A DNA stretch of 64,000 nucleotides from Lysinibacillus sp. BPa_S21 (lineage in GTDB: Bacteria > Bacillota > Bacilli > Bacillales_A > Planococcaceae): contig NZ_JALIRS010000009.1 of the NCBI RefSeq assembly GCF_023337795.1, positions 53,408 through 117,407 of the forward strand. Direction: 5' to 3'. Under the pieces are notes generated by a model that saw only the letters and a list, made by a program, of their open reading frames with translations, was not told the DNA's origin and made no database searches. The translations under genes were made by a program, and so were the position numbers. This document shows, piece by piece, positions 33,147 through 41,587 of this stretch (the stretch's first letter is position 1; each line of letters opens with the position of its first letter).

Positions 33147-33983
33147 TTACAGTTTCCGATCAAGCATTTTCGTATTCCGTTCTAAAATACGTTGTAAATA
33201 AAATGCATAGAGCGTTAATTCTTCATCATGGAAAGATTCAACTCGAATTTCTTCTGCCATATTGTTAAGAAACTGCTGTAAACGGATCACAACGGCTTCC
33301 ACCGTTAATGAGGCATCAATCAGTTCTGATAACGACGCCATCACATTAGGGACAATAGTAGGATACGTAAATTTCGTTTCCTCTCCTTTTAGACTTTCCT
33401 CGTAAAAGTCTCGAATGAGCGCCGCTCGATCTGATCCGCTTCCTTCAATACATAAATAAATTTGCACTGCTACCCCTTGACGTAAGCGTCTTTGCGATAT
33501 ACCAGCAAATTTCTTTCCTTCTATACTTAAATCATAGGATCCTGGACAATAGGAGCCTACAATTTCATAGGCTTCGATTTGATCCGCTACTTCAGGGAAT
33601 AATTCCTTTACTAGGGCTACCATTACATCATAGCCATCATTAATACTTAGCGCTTCCGTTTGTTCAGATAAAACAATAGAAATATTCAATACACCTTCAT
33701 CCAGCACAACGGCTAATCCGCCTGAATTGCGTACAATAGGATGATAGCCACGTGCTTTGAGCAAGTCCATGCCCTGCTGCACATAGGGTAGACGGTGATC
33801 CTGAATACCAAGCACAACAGATGCATCATGTACCCATGTACGAATAGTTGGTGGAGAGGCTAATTGCCCAACTAGCTGACATAACGTATCGTCGGTTGCA
33901 AAGGATTCGAGTGGCGATCTTTGCTTCGCGCTAATGGATTGATCGTAAAAACGCCAAATCGGCTGTTGTAAAATACTTTTCAT
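33147..33983 (-). CDS. lipL: Octanoyl-[GcvH]:protein N-octanoyltransferase
   Basis: Amidotransferase that moves octanoyl groups from GcvH to the E2 subunits of 2-oxoacid dehydrogenases in the B. subtilis-type lipoate pathway. The 278-residue protein has the BPL/LipB/LplA fold with RNSGGLAVVLDEGVLNISIV near 88-108, the catalytic Cys in YCPGSYDLSIEGKKFAGISQRR (~146; motif begins YCPGS) and the lysine of KKFAGISQ. Length and position near rsfA and hemQ match YwfL. ATG preceded by GGAGC. Single-gene unit convergent with rsfA. Confidence 0.9.
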   Translation of the reverse strand: MKSILQQPIWRFYDQSISAKQRSPLESFATDDTLCQLVGQLASPPTIRTWVHDASVVLGIQDHRLPYVQQGMDLLKARGYHPIVRNSGGLAVVLDEGVLNISIVLSEQTEALSINDGYDVMVALVKELFPEVADQIEAYEIVGSYCPGSYDLSIEGKKFAGISQRRLRQGVAVQIYLCIEGSGSDRAALIRDFYEESLKGEETKFTYPTIVPNVMASLSELIDASLTVEAVVIRLQQFLNNMAEEIRVESFHDEELTLYAFYLQRILERNTKMLDRKL

Positions 33984-34140
33984 GATTGGAGCTCCTCTAT
34001 TTACATCTATTCTCTTTAGAATACATTATCTTTGGATGGTGTCAAATTCGTGAAATGCAGTCATGAACTTAGGGATTTTGTACAAACTATGATAAACTAA
34101 ATTTTGAATGCTATTCACTTATAAAGGAGTGTTTTTAATA

Positions 34141-34890
34141 ATGAATGAAGCAGCAATTACTTTAGATGGTTGGTACGCTTTACATGATTTTCGCTCAATC
34201 GACTGGGCTTCATGGAAACTAGTTTCTGCCGAAGAACGCCAAGCAGCAGTAGAAGAATTCATTGCCTATTTAGAAAAATTAAACGAAGCTGATATCGCTA
34301 AAACAGGTGCCCATGCATTTTACGCAATTGTTGGTCAAAAAGCTGACTTTATGATTATGACATTACGCGAAACAATGGATGAGTTACAAGAGCTTGAAGC
34401 TGAATTCAATAAATTAGCGATTGCTGATTTTACAATTCCTACATATTCATATGTATCTGTTGTAGAGCTTTCCAACTATTTAGCAGGTGACTCAGACGAA
34501 GATCCTTACCAAAATCCACATGTACGTGCTCGTCTATATCCTGAGCTTCCACGTGCTAAGCATGTATGCTTCTATCCAATGGATAAGCGTCGTCAAGGCA
34601 ATGACAACTGGTATATGCTTTCAATGGATGAACGCAAATCATTAATGCGTTCTCACGGTATGATTGGTCGTGGCTATGCTGGTAAAGTTAAACAAATTAT
34701 TACTGGCTCTGTGGGCTTTGACGATCACGAATGGGGCGTAACATTATTCGCAGATGACGTACTCCAATTCAAAAAATTAGTCTATGAGATGCGTTTCGAT
34801 GAAGTATCAGCCCGCTATGGTGAGTTCGGTGCATTCTTCGTTGGTAACCTTCTTGATCAAGAAAAACTTGTGAAATTCTTAACTGTCTAA
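34141..34890 (+). CDS. hemQ: Coproheme decarboxylase
   Basis: Final enzyme of the coproporphyrin-dependent haem route of Gram-positive bacteria; it decarboxylates coproheme III twice with peroxide to form haem b. 249 residues with the two ferredoxin-like halves of the chlorite dismutase superfamily. The catalytic Tyr is in [16 protein letters not shown] (~145), and the proximal His in [13 protein letters not shown] (~171). Start chosen at the ATG 11 bases after AAAGGAG. The longer frame from 34108 includes that ribosome site. Other haem genes are not in the window. Matches B. subtilis YwfI. Confidence 0.95.
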   Translation: MNEAAITLDGWYALHDFRSIDWASWKLVSAEERQAAVEEFIAYLEKLNEADIAKTGAHAFYAIVGQKADFMIMTLRETMDELQELEAEFNKLAIADFTIPTYSYVSVVELSNYLAGDSDEDPYQNPHVRARLYPELPRAKHVCFYPMDKRRQGNDNWYMLSMDERKSLMRSHGMIGRGYAGKVKQIITGSVGFDDHEWGVTLFADDVLQFKKLVYEMRFDEVSARYGEFGAFFVGNLLDQEKLVKFLTV

Positions 34891-34898
34891 TTAAATAT

Positions 34899-34936
34899 AA
34901 AAATGCGAGTCCTCCAATCGGACTCGCATTTTTTAA
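34899..34936. terminator. hemQ terminator (bidirectional)
   Basis: AAAAATGCGAGTCC, loop, GGACTCGCATTTTTT. Confidence 0.88.
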
Positions 34937-35115
34937 TATTCGTTTTCTTCGCTGTTCTCTGATTCCAATATTAAAATAATTGTATGAATAAAAAAACCAG
35001 CTAGAATCATCAAGAAAACTAAGTACCAACTATACGGTTGCTGATAGTATTCTGCTATTCCAACGGCGATGAATGCACTTATGATAATTGCTACAAACGT
35101 CCCGAAAGTTTGCAT
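34933..35115 (-). CDS. Small membrane protein, tandem paralog 1
   Basis: Protein of 60 residues with two hydrophobic helices (about 3-22 and 30-50) separated by a Tyr/Gln-rich turn (YYQQPYSWY), and a short acidic tail (SENSEENEY). It ends FFIHTIILILESE, and the neighbouring 56-residue ORF at 35284-35454 ends FFIHTIILILKVK with the same layout, so the two are tandem paralogs. AAGGAGTG precedes the ATG. No family recognised; short paired membrane proteins of this kind may be regulatory or spore-related, but nothing shows it. Confidence 0.7.
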   Translation of the reverse strand: MQTFGTFVAIIISAFIAVGIAEYYQQPYSWYLVFLMILAGFFIHTIILILESENSEENEY

Positions 35116-35219
35116 GATAACACTCCTTCATGAGAGCAAAAAAATAATTTCCAACTTTAGTATGTCACCGTTTATTTTTAATATACTTACAAAACAGCAA
35201 ATTCCACTTACTCAATCAA

Positions 35220-35268
35220 AAAAATAAGAAAGTGTCACCCCATTACGATGACACTTTCTTATTTTCAT
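35220..35268. terminator. Terminator between the two small paralogs
   Basis: AATAAGAAAGTGTCA, loop, TGACACTTTCTTATT: perfect 15-bp arms. It ends the 35284 gene. Confidence 0.82.
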
Positions 35269-35283
35269 ATGGCGTGCTGTGCC

Positions 35284-35454
35284 TTAAGGCCTTTCATCCT
35301 TCACCTTCAAAATTAAAATAATCGTATGGATGAAAAATCCCACTACGATTATTAGTATAAAAAGATACCAATGGAGTGGCTGTCCGTAAAAACTGCCCAC
35401 TAAAAATGCCAGCACAGCACTCAACAAAATACCTATCCAAACACCAATCTCCAT
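35284..35454 (-). CDS. Small membrane protein, tandem paralog 2 (56 aa)
   Basis: Short gene found by reading the strand: MEIGVWIGILLSAVLAFLVG, then SFYGQPLHWYLFILIIVVG, then FFIHTIILILKVKDERP and stop. It has two hydrophobic helices and the same QP-x-x-WYL turn and FFIHTIILIL end as the 60-residue protein at 34933-35115. GAGGTG lies seven bases before the ATG, and a strong hairpin terminator follows. Length below 60 residues means automatic callers may miss it. Function unknown. Confidence 0.75.
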   Translation of the reverse strand: MEIGVWIGILLSAVLAFLVGSFYGQPLHWYLFILIIVVGFFIHTIILILKVKDERP

Positions 35455-35577
35455 ACCCTGTCACCTCACATGTATTCCATACACATGCAATTTCTAATCC
35501 TACGTTCCCCCGGATATTTTCTATTCTCTTTTTACCCATTTATCAATTATGTCTCGGTATGACAGACGTACCAAGTA

Positions 35578-35596
35578 GGAACGGAAATCACCCCCA
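35578..35596 (-). repeat. Solitary end of the dispersed repeat
   Basis: GGAACGGAAATCACCCCCA is identical over 19 bases to the reverse complement of the left end of copy D (60331-60349). No other part of the element is present nearby. Confidence 0.5.
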
Positions 35597-35749
35597 CATG
35601 TTGGTGATGTGCCTAGTCTGCCTCTTTTTTACAGACTACTCATCGTTATTAATATATGCTTAGTCATTTTAAATTGTGAATTTCTTTCATCGAAATTGAA
35701 CATGTCTACAATACCATCATGCATATACTGTCTGCGAGGAGGAGTGAAA

Positions 35750-36167
35750 ATCGCTGTTATAAAGACGAATGAGGCACAAACAGCTATGCTAGCAAGGCTT
35801 ATGCGGGCTGAAGCAGAAGGTGAAGGAAACTTGGTATGCTGATGGTCGGCAATGTTGGCGTCAATCGTGTACGAGCAGATTGTTTAGATTTTAAGGATGT
35901 TCGTACCATTGAACAAATGGTTTATCAACGTCCTGAGGGCTTTGAAGCGACGCTAAAAGGCTACTTTTATCAACGAGCACGTGATCAAGACCTTCGATTA
36001 GCGAAGAGAGTTATTCAAGGCGAAAGATTCCATCCGGCGACTCGTTGCTATGGTTTTTCAGACCTGAGGGAGATTGTCCAGCACAATGGTATGGTCAGTG
36101 GAACACGGGAAGATTCAAAGCACATTGCTTCTTCTCGCCAACCGAAGAGGATTGTCCTCAAATCTAA
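35750..36167 (+). pseudogene. cwlJ: Broken cwlJ (spore cortex lytic hydrolase)
   Basis: Three frames in series encode a complete CwlJ: AVIKTNEAQTAMLARLMR through EAEGEGNL (35753-35835), then MLMVGNVGVNRVRADCLDF through HPATRCY (35836-36050), then WFFRPEGDCPAQWYGQW through EEDCPQI and stop (36051-36167). Two one-base deletions cause the shifts, near 35834 (TTGGTATG where TTGGGTATG is expected) and near 36050 (TATGG where TATTGG is expected). The expected start codon, seven bases after AGGAGG, reads ATC instead of ATG. CwlJ normally degrades cortex when Ca-DPA is released and needs GerQ, encoded intact just downstream. A GTG at 35744 is only one base from the ribosome site. Confidence 0.85.
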
Positions 36168-36188
36168 AAGAAAGAAGGTTGATAACTT

Positions 36189-36530
36189 ATGATGCCTTAT
36201 TATTGGACACCAACAACGCAACAACAAATGCCTCCGCAGGTAATGCCTCCACAGACGACTGGAGCACGACCAACTGGACGGGAGCAATCGTATATTGAAA
36301 ATATTTTCCGTTTGAATCGTGGAAAACCCGCTACCTTCCATTTTTCTTTCGAGCATGCTGTTGAGCCAGGAAAAAACGTGAAAATTGTGCGAGGCGTTGT
36401 AGAAGCTGCTGGTCGAGATCACGTGATTATACGTGAACTCAAATCGAATCACCGTTTCCTATTCCCAATGATTTACTTTGATTTTGCTGAATATGATGAA
36501 GAAATGGCCTATTTTAACCAAAATCCATAA
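36189..36530 (+). CDS. gerQ: Spore coat protein GerQ
   Basis: Inner coat protein that places CwlJ in the spore and is cross-linked by transglutaminase Tgl. 113 residues: a Gln/Pro-rich N-terminus (TTQQQMPPQVMPPQTTGARP, the kind of region used in cross-links) and a conserved C-terminal domain (SYIENIFRLNRGKPATFHF, EAAGRDHVIIRELKS, LFPMIYFDFAEYDEE). The reading frame is intact although cwlJ, its operon partner 21 bases upstream, is broken. MM at the start gives two ATG choices three bases apart. B. subtilis order cwlJ-gerQ (ywdL) is the same. Confidence 0.93.
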   Translation: MMPYYWTPTTQQQMPPQVMPPQTTGARPTGREQSYIENIFRLNRGKPATFHFSFEHAVEPGKNVKIVRGVVEAAGRDHVIIRELKSNHRFLFPMIYFDFAEYDEEMAYFNQNP

Positions 36531-36754
36531 GAAATAAACTATTCATAATTTCATATTTTTTATATGGTCCTATCCCGCTCCTCTATATGCGAATAAAATA
36601 AGAACAGAATATCGGTTTGCTCCTTCGCTCCGTTTTACTCAAGCTTCGTCGCATTGCAAATTGCGCTAGATCCCAATTGGGTCTGGTATTCTTGCTTGCA
36701 CTGCAAATATTTTCGTATGTCATGAGGATTCTGCGTGGATATTTGCCATTAGAT

Positions 36755-36799
36755 CAAAAAATCGGCATGTTAGGATACCTCCTAGCATGCCGATTTTTA
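36755..36799. terminator. Bidirectional terminator
   Basis: AAAAAATCGGCATG, loop, CATGCCGATTTTTA, between gerQ and the convergent M20 gene. The 36531-36754 stretch holds nothing else I recognise. Confidence 0.85.
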
Positions 36800-36803
36800 T
36801 TTG

Positions 36804-37982
36804 TTATTGATTTTCTTGTAAAAACTGCCATGTTGCTTTCCCTAATGTTTTGGCAGCAATCAACATGGCACGTTCATCAAAATCAAACCGTGCATGATGA
36901 TGAGGATATGCCACTTCCCACTCTGGCTTTTTAGCACCTGTGAAGAAAAATGTACCTGGTACATTCTCTAAATAATACGCAAAGTCTTCTCCAATCATAA
37001 ATGGTGGGCACGTTATAATATTTTTTACTCCTGGTATATCTGCTGCAAGTTGCGCAATAAATTCTGTTTCTTTCGCATGGTTGTAAACAGGTGGATAGCC
37101 TCTCGTATAACGAAAATCATAGCTTGCACCAAAGGCCAAACAAGTAGCATTTAAAACGGCCTCAAGCTCTTGCTCCATTTGTTTGCGCACCTGCTCCTCA
37201 AAAGTACGGACTGTTCCAGCTAATACTACTCGTTCAGCAATCACATTGAAAGGATTAATGGCCTCAAAATGACCGATTGTTAAAACGGCTGATTTTAATG
37301 GATCAATGCGGCGAGATATAAGCTGCTGTGCATTGATAACAAACTGGGACGCTAGAGTAACAGCATCAATAGAATGATGCGGTTCCGCACCATGACCACC
37401 CTTGCCTTGAATCGTAATTTCCACCTTATCCGCAGCAGCCATAATTGCTCCATCTCTCACCAATATATCCCCTAATGGTGTTGGTGCCCATAAATGTGTA
37501 CCGAAAATAACATCTACACCCTCTAGACAACCATCTTCAATCATAGACTTTGCTCCACCTGGCGCCATCTCTTCTGCATGCTGATGAATAAAAACGACAT
37601 TGCCTACAATGTCATCCTTCATTGCATGAAGTGCTTTTGCAAGCCCCAGTAATGTGGCAGTGTGGCCATCATGTCCACATGCGTGCATTTTACCATCCAC
37701 TTTTGACTTATAAGGGACATCATTTTCCTCCTGAATTGCCAGTGCGTCAAAGTCAGCGCGCAATGCCACGGTTTTACCTGGCTTTCCTCCACGTAAAGTA
37801 GCAACAACACCACGGTCACCTACATGCTCACGAACTTCATGTCCAAGTGCTCGGTGAAAAGCAGCTACATACGCTGGCGTTTCCACTTCTTCAAAGGATA
37901 ATTCCGGATATTCATGTAAATGACGACGAATCGCTACCATTTCATCATAGTTATTATCTAGCAAAGTAAAAAGTTTCTCCAT
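36804..37982 (-). CDS. M20 family amidohydrolase
   Basis: Zinc-dependent amidohydrolase/peptidase of the M20D group (hippurate hydrolase, N-acetyl-diaminopimelate deacetylase and aminoacylase-like enzymes), 392 residues. Motifs: RRHLHEYPELSFEE near 20, ALRADFDALAIQE near 80, MHACGHDGHTATLLG near 100, HQHAEEMAPGGA near 135, GKGGHGAEPHHSID (dimer-domain substrate His) near 195, and MIGEDFAYY near 340. Start at the ATG nine bases after TGAGG; the frame continues 31 codons upstream without a ribosome site. The exact amide substrate is not readable. Confidence 0.85.
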   Translation of the reverse strand: MEKLFTLLDNNYDEMVAIRRHLHEYPELSFEEVETPAYVAAFHRALGHEVREHVGDRGVVATLRGGKPGKTVALRADFDALAIQEENDVPYKSKVDGKMHACGHDGHTATLLGLAKALHAMKDDIVGNVVFIHQHAEEMAPGGAKSMIEDGCLEGVDVIFGTHLWAPTPLGDILVRDGAIMAAADKVEITIQGKGGHGAEPHHSIDAVTLASQFVINAQQLISRRIDPLKSAVLTIGHFEAINPFNVIAERVVLAGTVRTFEEQVRKQMEQELEAVLNATCLAFGASYDFRYTRGYPPVYNHAKETEFIAQLAADIPGVKNIITCPPFMIGEDFAYYLENVPGTFFFTGAKKPEWEVAYPHHHARFDFDERAMLIAAKTLGKATWQFLQENQ

Positions 37983-38087
37983 ATCACAAAACCTCACTTC
38001 TGATTTGTCGAACTTATTTGATAATAATAGTGTACTATAAATTCTTACAAAAAAAATAGGAATTAAAACGATCATTCTGTAAAAAAT

Positions 38088-38121
38088 AAAAACTCCCTCA
38101 CACTTAGTGCAAGGGAGTAAC
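38088..38121 (-). terminator. ywdK-side terminator
   Basis: ACTCCCTTGCACTAAGTGTGAGGGAGT hairpin, written as arms ACTCCCT and AGGGAGT, then TTTTTATTTTTT on the minus strand. Confidence 0.8.
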
Positions 38122-38136
38122 TTTATCTATATATTT

Positions 38137-38517
38137 TTACCGAGCATGTTTAAGCGCAGCTACGATAATTAGAACCCAGCCAGCTAAAAATAGAACCCCG
38201 CCAATTGGTGTAATAGCGCCTAGAACTTTAACGCCGCTGATTGCTAGCACATATAAGCTTCCTGAAAAGAAGACAATACCTAGGTTAAAAAAGATTCCAG
38301 CTAAATTTAACTGCTTGACCTCACCTAGTAGTTTAGAGCTCATTAAAATACCAATGATAAGTATAGCTGTGGCTTGAAACATCTGATACTGCACAGCTGT
38401 TTCCCAAATCCCGCGACTATAATCGTCTAAAACTTCTTTTAAAGCATGTGCACCAAATGCACCCAACGCCACCGCTAAAAAGCCGTGAAGTGCACCAGTC
38501 ACGATAAATTTTTTCAT
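38137..38517 (-). CDS. ywdK: DUF423 membrane protein (YwdK-like)
   Basis: Membrane protein of 126 residues with four hydrophobic helices and the DUF423 pattern GAFGAHALKEVLDDYSRGIWETAVQYQMFQ near 20-50 (key part GAFGAHALK) and GGVLFLAGWVLI near the end. Function unknown in any species; wide in bacteria. Same neighbourhood as B. subtilis ywdK, next to gerQ and ung. It is transcribed with the ywdI block; the gap to that gene is 27 bases. Confidence 0.88.
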   Translation of the reverse strand: MKKFIVTGALHGFLAVALGAFGAHALKEVLDDYSRGIWETAVQYQMFQATAILIIGILMSSKLLGEVKQLNLAGIFFNLGIVFFSGSLYVLAISGVKVLGAITPIGGVLFLAGWVLIIVAALKHAR

Positions 38518-38544
38518 GTCATTTTCCCTACCTTCAAAAGATAT

Positions 38545-38811
38545 TTAAAAGTCAAAAATTGAATCACCATTTGCTCCGTCTTCTTCTTCAATTTTTGCTG
38601 TATATAAACTTGTCTGCTTCGGCTCTGACACTAGCATTTGTGGCAGATGCTTTGACTGCGCTTTAGAAATGCCGTTGGATGCTTCTAATACTACGTCGCA
38701 TAATGCTCGGATTGCTGTTAAGGCTTCACGAATTTGTTGTTCGTCTCCGGCATTTTTGACACCGGATAATTGTTTTTCAAGTTGTTGAATAACGGCTTGA
38801 TAAGGAATCAT
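38545..38811 (-). CDS. ywdI: YwdI-like DUF5327 protein
   Basis: Soluble 88-residue protein, helical and charged, resembling Bacillus YwdI. Recognisable is the N-terminal helix IPYQAVIQQLEKQLSGVKNA followed by a helix with REALTAIRALCDVVLE and an acidic tail (EEEDGANGDSIFDF). Its start overlaps the stop of the upstream Cys-rich gene by four bases. B. subtilis ywdI lies near ung as well. Function unknown. Confidence 0.8.
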   Translation of the reverse strand: MIPYQAVIQQLEKQLSGVKNAGDEQQIREALTAIRALCDVVLEASNGISKAQSKHLPQMLVSEPKQTSLYTAKIEEEDGANGDSIFDF

Positions 38812-38987
38812 TGCATTCTCCTACTTTCTACTTTTGGCACAAATTTCAGACAGTCCGTGCCAGAGGATTGTTTAACGACAACGGATGGTATTTGCTTTGT
38901 TTTAAAGCCATATGCTACACAAGCTCGTGGAGTTTGTGGGTCCCATGTTACTTTAAAATATTGACATTTGAAACAATTTACCTTCAT
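38808..38987 (-). CDS. Small Cys-containing protein next to ung
   Basis: A 59-residue protein starting MKVNCFKCQYFKVTWDPQTP with CxxC at 5-8, a third Cys in RACVAYG and a fourth in GTDCLKFVPK. The spacing suggests a bound zinc. Short proteins of this type are often annotated near uracil-DNA glycosylase in Bacillales and Clostridia, but I know of no assigned role. GGGGGG lies five bases before the chosen ATG; the frame runs on to 39062 without a good ribosome site. Overlaps ywdI by four bases, so the two are translationally coupled. Confidence 0.78.
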   Translation of the reverse strand: MKVNCFKCQYFKVTWDPQTPRACVAYGFKTKQIPSVVVKQSSGTDCLKFVPKVESRRMQ

Positions 38988-39068
38988 CGTTGCCCCCCGC
39001 TTTCTTCTATTATTAACTGTAACACGAAACAGTAAGTGCATCAATTTCGCCTTGGCGAACAAAGTTTA

Positions 39069-39746
39069 CTAAGCTAAGCACCAATCAATTGGTTGCTCTC
39101 CCCATTCTTCTAACTGTGCATTGATTTTCGAGTATGGTTTACTGCCGAAAAAACCTCGATAAGCACTTAGTGGACTTGGATGAGGCGCTTCTAAGATTAT
39201 ATGTGGTGTTGAGTATTTACAAATTAATTGTTTTTTACGTTGAGCTGGCTTACCCCAAAGCACAAAAATAATTGGTTTATCTCTTGATGCTAATTTATCG
39301 ATGACCGCATCCGTAAATTGCTCCCATCCTTGTTCTTTATGGGAATTTGCCTGACCCGCTCGAACGGTTAAAACCGTATTCAATAACATTACACCTTGCT
39401 GTGCCCATTTCGTTAATGTTCCGTTTTGAGGAATAGGACAACCAAGATCATCCTGTAACTCTTTTAGCATATTTCGAAGGCTTGGTGGATGTGAGATTCC
39501 TGGCATGACCGAAAAGCTTAATCCATGTGCTTGGTTTGGTCCATGATACGGATCCTGACCTAAAATTACGACCTTTACGTCATGATAAGCTGTCGTATAA
39601 AATGCATTCATTATGTCATTCATTGGTGGATAAATTGTTTGGGTTGAATACTCATTTTCTACAAATTGACAGAGCTTTGTATAGTATTTTTTTTCTACTT
39701 CTTCTGCAAGTATTGCTTGCCAATCGTTCGGGAATACTTGTTTCAT
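39069..39746 (-). CDS. ung: Uracil-DNA glycosylase
   Basis: Removes uracil from DNA in base-excision repair. 225 residues, typical for family 1. The water-activating Asp is in [18 protein letters not shown] (~65), the Asn in FVLWGKPAQ region near 120-145, and the leucine loop in [13 protein letters not shown] (~187). Start at ATG ten bases after AAAGGGG; the open frame extends 21 codons more without support. The Cys-rich gene and ywdI follow on the same strand, 81 bases on, and may share its transcript. Confidence 0.96.
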   Translation of the reverse strand: MKQVFPNDWQAILAEEVEKKYYTKLCQFVENEYSTQTIYPPMNDIMNAFYTTAYHDVKVVILGQDPYHGPNQAHGLSFSVMPGISHPPSLRNMLKELQDDLGCPIPQNGTLTKWAQQGVMLLNTVLTVRAGQANSHKEQGWEQFTDAVIDKLASRDKPIIFVLWGKPAQRKKQLICKYSTPHIILEAPHPSPLSAYRGFFGSKPYSKINAQLEEWGEQPIDWCLA

Positions 39747-39981
39747 CGTAATAAAGCCCCTTTCTCTTCTACAACGGTACAAAAAAACAAAGTTGAATTC
39801 AAGCTTCAATTCATTTATGCCTGGGCATCATCAGTTTTATGTTAAGACAAACTAGAGATGAGAGACTTCTGCTTCAACTGACCTTATAAAAATATATAAT
39901 TCTGACTATTTTTACACATCCAGAATAAGACTACACTAGATGGTAATTTTAAAACATTCATTTATAAAGGAGATCTTCCAC

Positions 39982-40812
39982 ATGACTCTTAAAAAAACTT
40001 TAACGATTGCTGGTTCAGATACATCAGGCGGCGCAGGTATGCAAGCCGATCTTAAAACATTTCAGGAGCATGGCACATATGGCATGGTGGCATTAACGGT
40101 TGTTGTAACAATGGATCCAAACGGTTGGACTCATAACGTTACACCATTACCAACAGAGCTTTTACAAAAACAAATCGATACAGCTCTTTCAACAGGCATT
40201 GACGCCATAAAAACTGGCATGCTGTCAACGGAAGAAATTATTTGTATTGCAGGCGATGCTATTGCAAAATCTGGTACAGCAAATGTTGTCATTGACCCTG
40301 TAATGGTCTGCAAGGGAGAAGATGAAGTATTGAACCCTGGTAACACAGATGCGATGATTCAACATCTTTTACCATTAGCTGCAGTTACAACACCTAACCT
40401 GTTTGAAGCTGGGCAATTAGCCGGAACTGGAACACCAAAAACAATCGAGGAAATGAAAATAACAGCTCGTAAAATTCATGAACTTGGCGCTAAAGCTGTT
40501 GTCATTAAAGGTGGAAAAGCGTTAGCTACTGAAAAAGCGACTGACCTATTCTTCGACGGTGAAAAATTCTACTTATTAGAATCTGAAAAAGTCGCTTCTA
40601 CTTATAACCATGGGGCTGGCTGTACATTTGCTGCTTCAGTAACAGCAAATCTTGCAAATGGTCTTTCAGTACAAGAGGCTGTCATTGAAGCAAAAGAATT
40701 CGTTTCAGCAGCAATCGCTCACGGTTGGGCATTAAATGACTATGTAGGACCCGTTATGCACGGCGCAAAATCTCGTTTCGGTGCACCACAAGTAACAGTA
40801 ACAGAAATTTAA
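39982..40812 (+). CDS. pdxK: Pyridoxine/pyridoxal/pyridoxamine kinase (ThiD-like)
   Basis: Kinase of the ribokinase/ThiD superfamily, 276 residues, very like B. subtilis PdxK (YwdB), which phosphorylates B6 vitamers and resembles HMP kinase. Motifs: TIAGSDTSGGAGMQADLKTF near 7-26, DPVMVCKG near 107, TPNLFEAGQL near 140, and the anion-hole GAGCTFAASVTANLA near 213. The Met in AGMQADLKT and Cys of GAGCTF are typical for the PdxK/ThiD1 group. Start at the ATG nine bases after AAAGGAG. Single-gene unit with terminator. Both HMP-P and pyridoxal phosphorylation are possible. Confidence 0.88.
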   Translation: MTLKKTLTIAGSDTSGGAGMQADLKTFQEHGTYGMVALTVVVTMDPNGWTHNVTPLPTELLQKQIDTALSTGIDAIKTGMLSTEEIICIAGDAIAKSGTANVVIDPVMVCKGEDEVLNPGNTDAMIQHLLPLAAVTTPNLFEAGQLAGTGTPKTIEEMKITARKIHELGAKAVVIKGGKALATEKATDLFFDGEKFYLLESEKVASTYNHGAGCTFAASVTANLANGLSVQEAVIEAKEFVSAAIAHGWALNDYVGPVMHGAKSRFGAPQVTVTEI

Positions 40813-40817
40813 AAGCG

Positions 40818-40851
40818 AAAAGGCATCTGATTAGTTTCAGATGCCTCTTTT
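40818..40851. terminator. Bidirectional terminator
   Basis: AAAAGGCATCTGA, loop, TCAGATGCCTCTTTT between convergent pdxK and the thioesterase gene. Confidence 0.83.
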
Positions 40852-41401
40852 ACATATAATAGTTCTCCATCATTTCGAGCCGATAATCCCATGGATCATT
40901 CATCGAAATGAATTGTGCTAATGCCTTACTTTCCTTTTTACGCTCTGCACGTACCTTCGCCCGTTCAGCTGCAGTTTCGTGTAGCTTTGTCTCCTCTACT
41001 GTTTCTGGAATGACATATGGAACTGGGGCAGGTTTATTATTTTCATCTAATGCAACAAAGGTTAATAATGCTGTTGCCGCTACCTTGCGTTCTCCCGTTT
41101 TTAAATTCTCGGAAATGACCTTTACGAAAACCTCCATTGAAGATATCCCTGTCCACGTTACATAGGATTCGAAATAAACAGAATCTGTCGGGCGGATTGG
41201 ATGCAAGAAGTCTACAGAATCCGTTGAGGCCGTCACACAATCTCTACGACTATGCTTAGCTGCTGAAATTGAGGCTACTTGATCGATGTCACTCATTAAT
41301 CGACCACCAAACAATGTATTATGATTGTTAATATCATTCGGAAAAACTCGACTTGTTCGCATGACTCTAGATTCTTTACAATATTTAAATTTTTTGTTCA
41401 C
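40850..41401 (-). CDS. Hotdog-fold acyl-CoA thioesterase (YkhA-like)
   Basis: Acyl-CoA thioesterase of the BACH/YkhA type, 183 residues, one hotdog domain. Landmarks: RVFPNDINNHNTLFGGRLMSDID (catalytic Asn/Asp region, residues ~18-40), DSVDFLHPIRPTDSVYFE near 67, and ATALLTFVALDENNKP near 110. The lysine/arginine-rich C-terminus (AERAKVRAERKKES) is usual for the family. Start codon GTG, seven bases after AAGGGGG. It releases free fatty acid and CoA from acyl-CoA, and the chain length preferred is unknown. Confidence 0.88.
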   Translation of the reverse strand: MNKKFKYCKESRVMRTSRVFPNDINNHNTLFGGRLMSDIDQVASISAAKHSRRDCVTASTDSVDFLHPIRPTDSVYFESYVTWTGISSMEVFVKVISENLKTGERKVAATALLTFVALDENNKPAPVPYVIPETVEETKLHETAAERAKVRAERKKESKALAQFISMNDPWDYRLEMMENYYM

Positions 41402-41587
41402 ATCTATTCCCCCTTGAAATTACTGTTTATTTCTACTATATTGCTCTATTTTTCCATAAAAATCAATTAAATTGTTAGAAAATTGTGAATTTTTTATATT
41501 GAGGGATGTTTATTTCTTCTTATGCTTAGGACAAGATACGCTACTACTTCATATGCCATATATTAGCTGTATATGGGAGGGAGAAAA

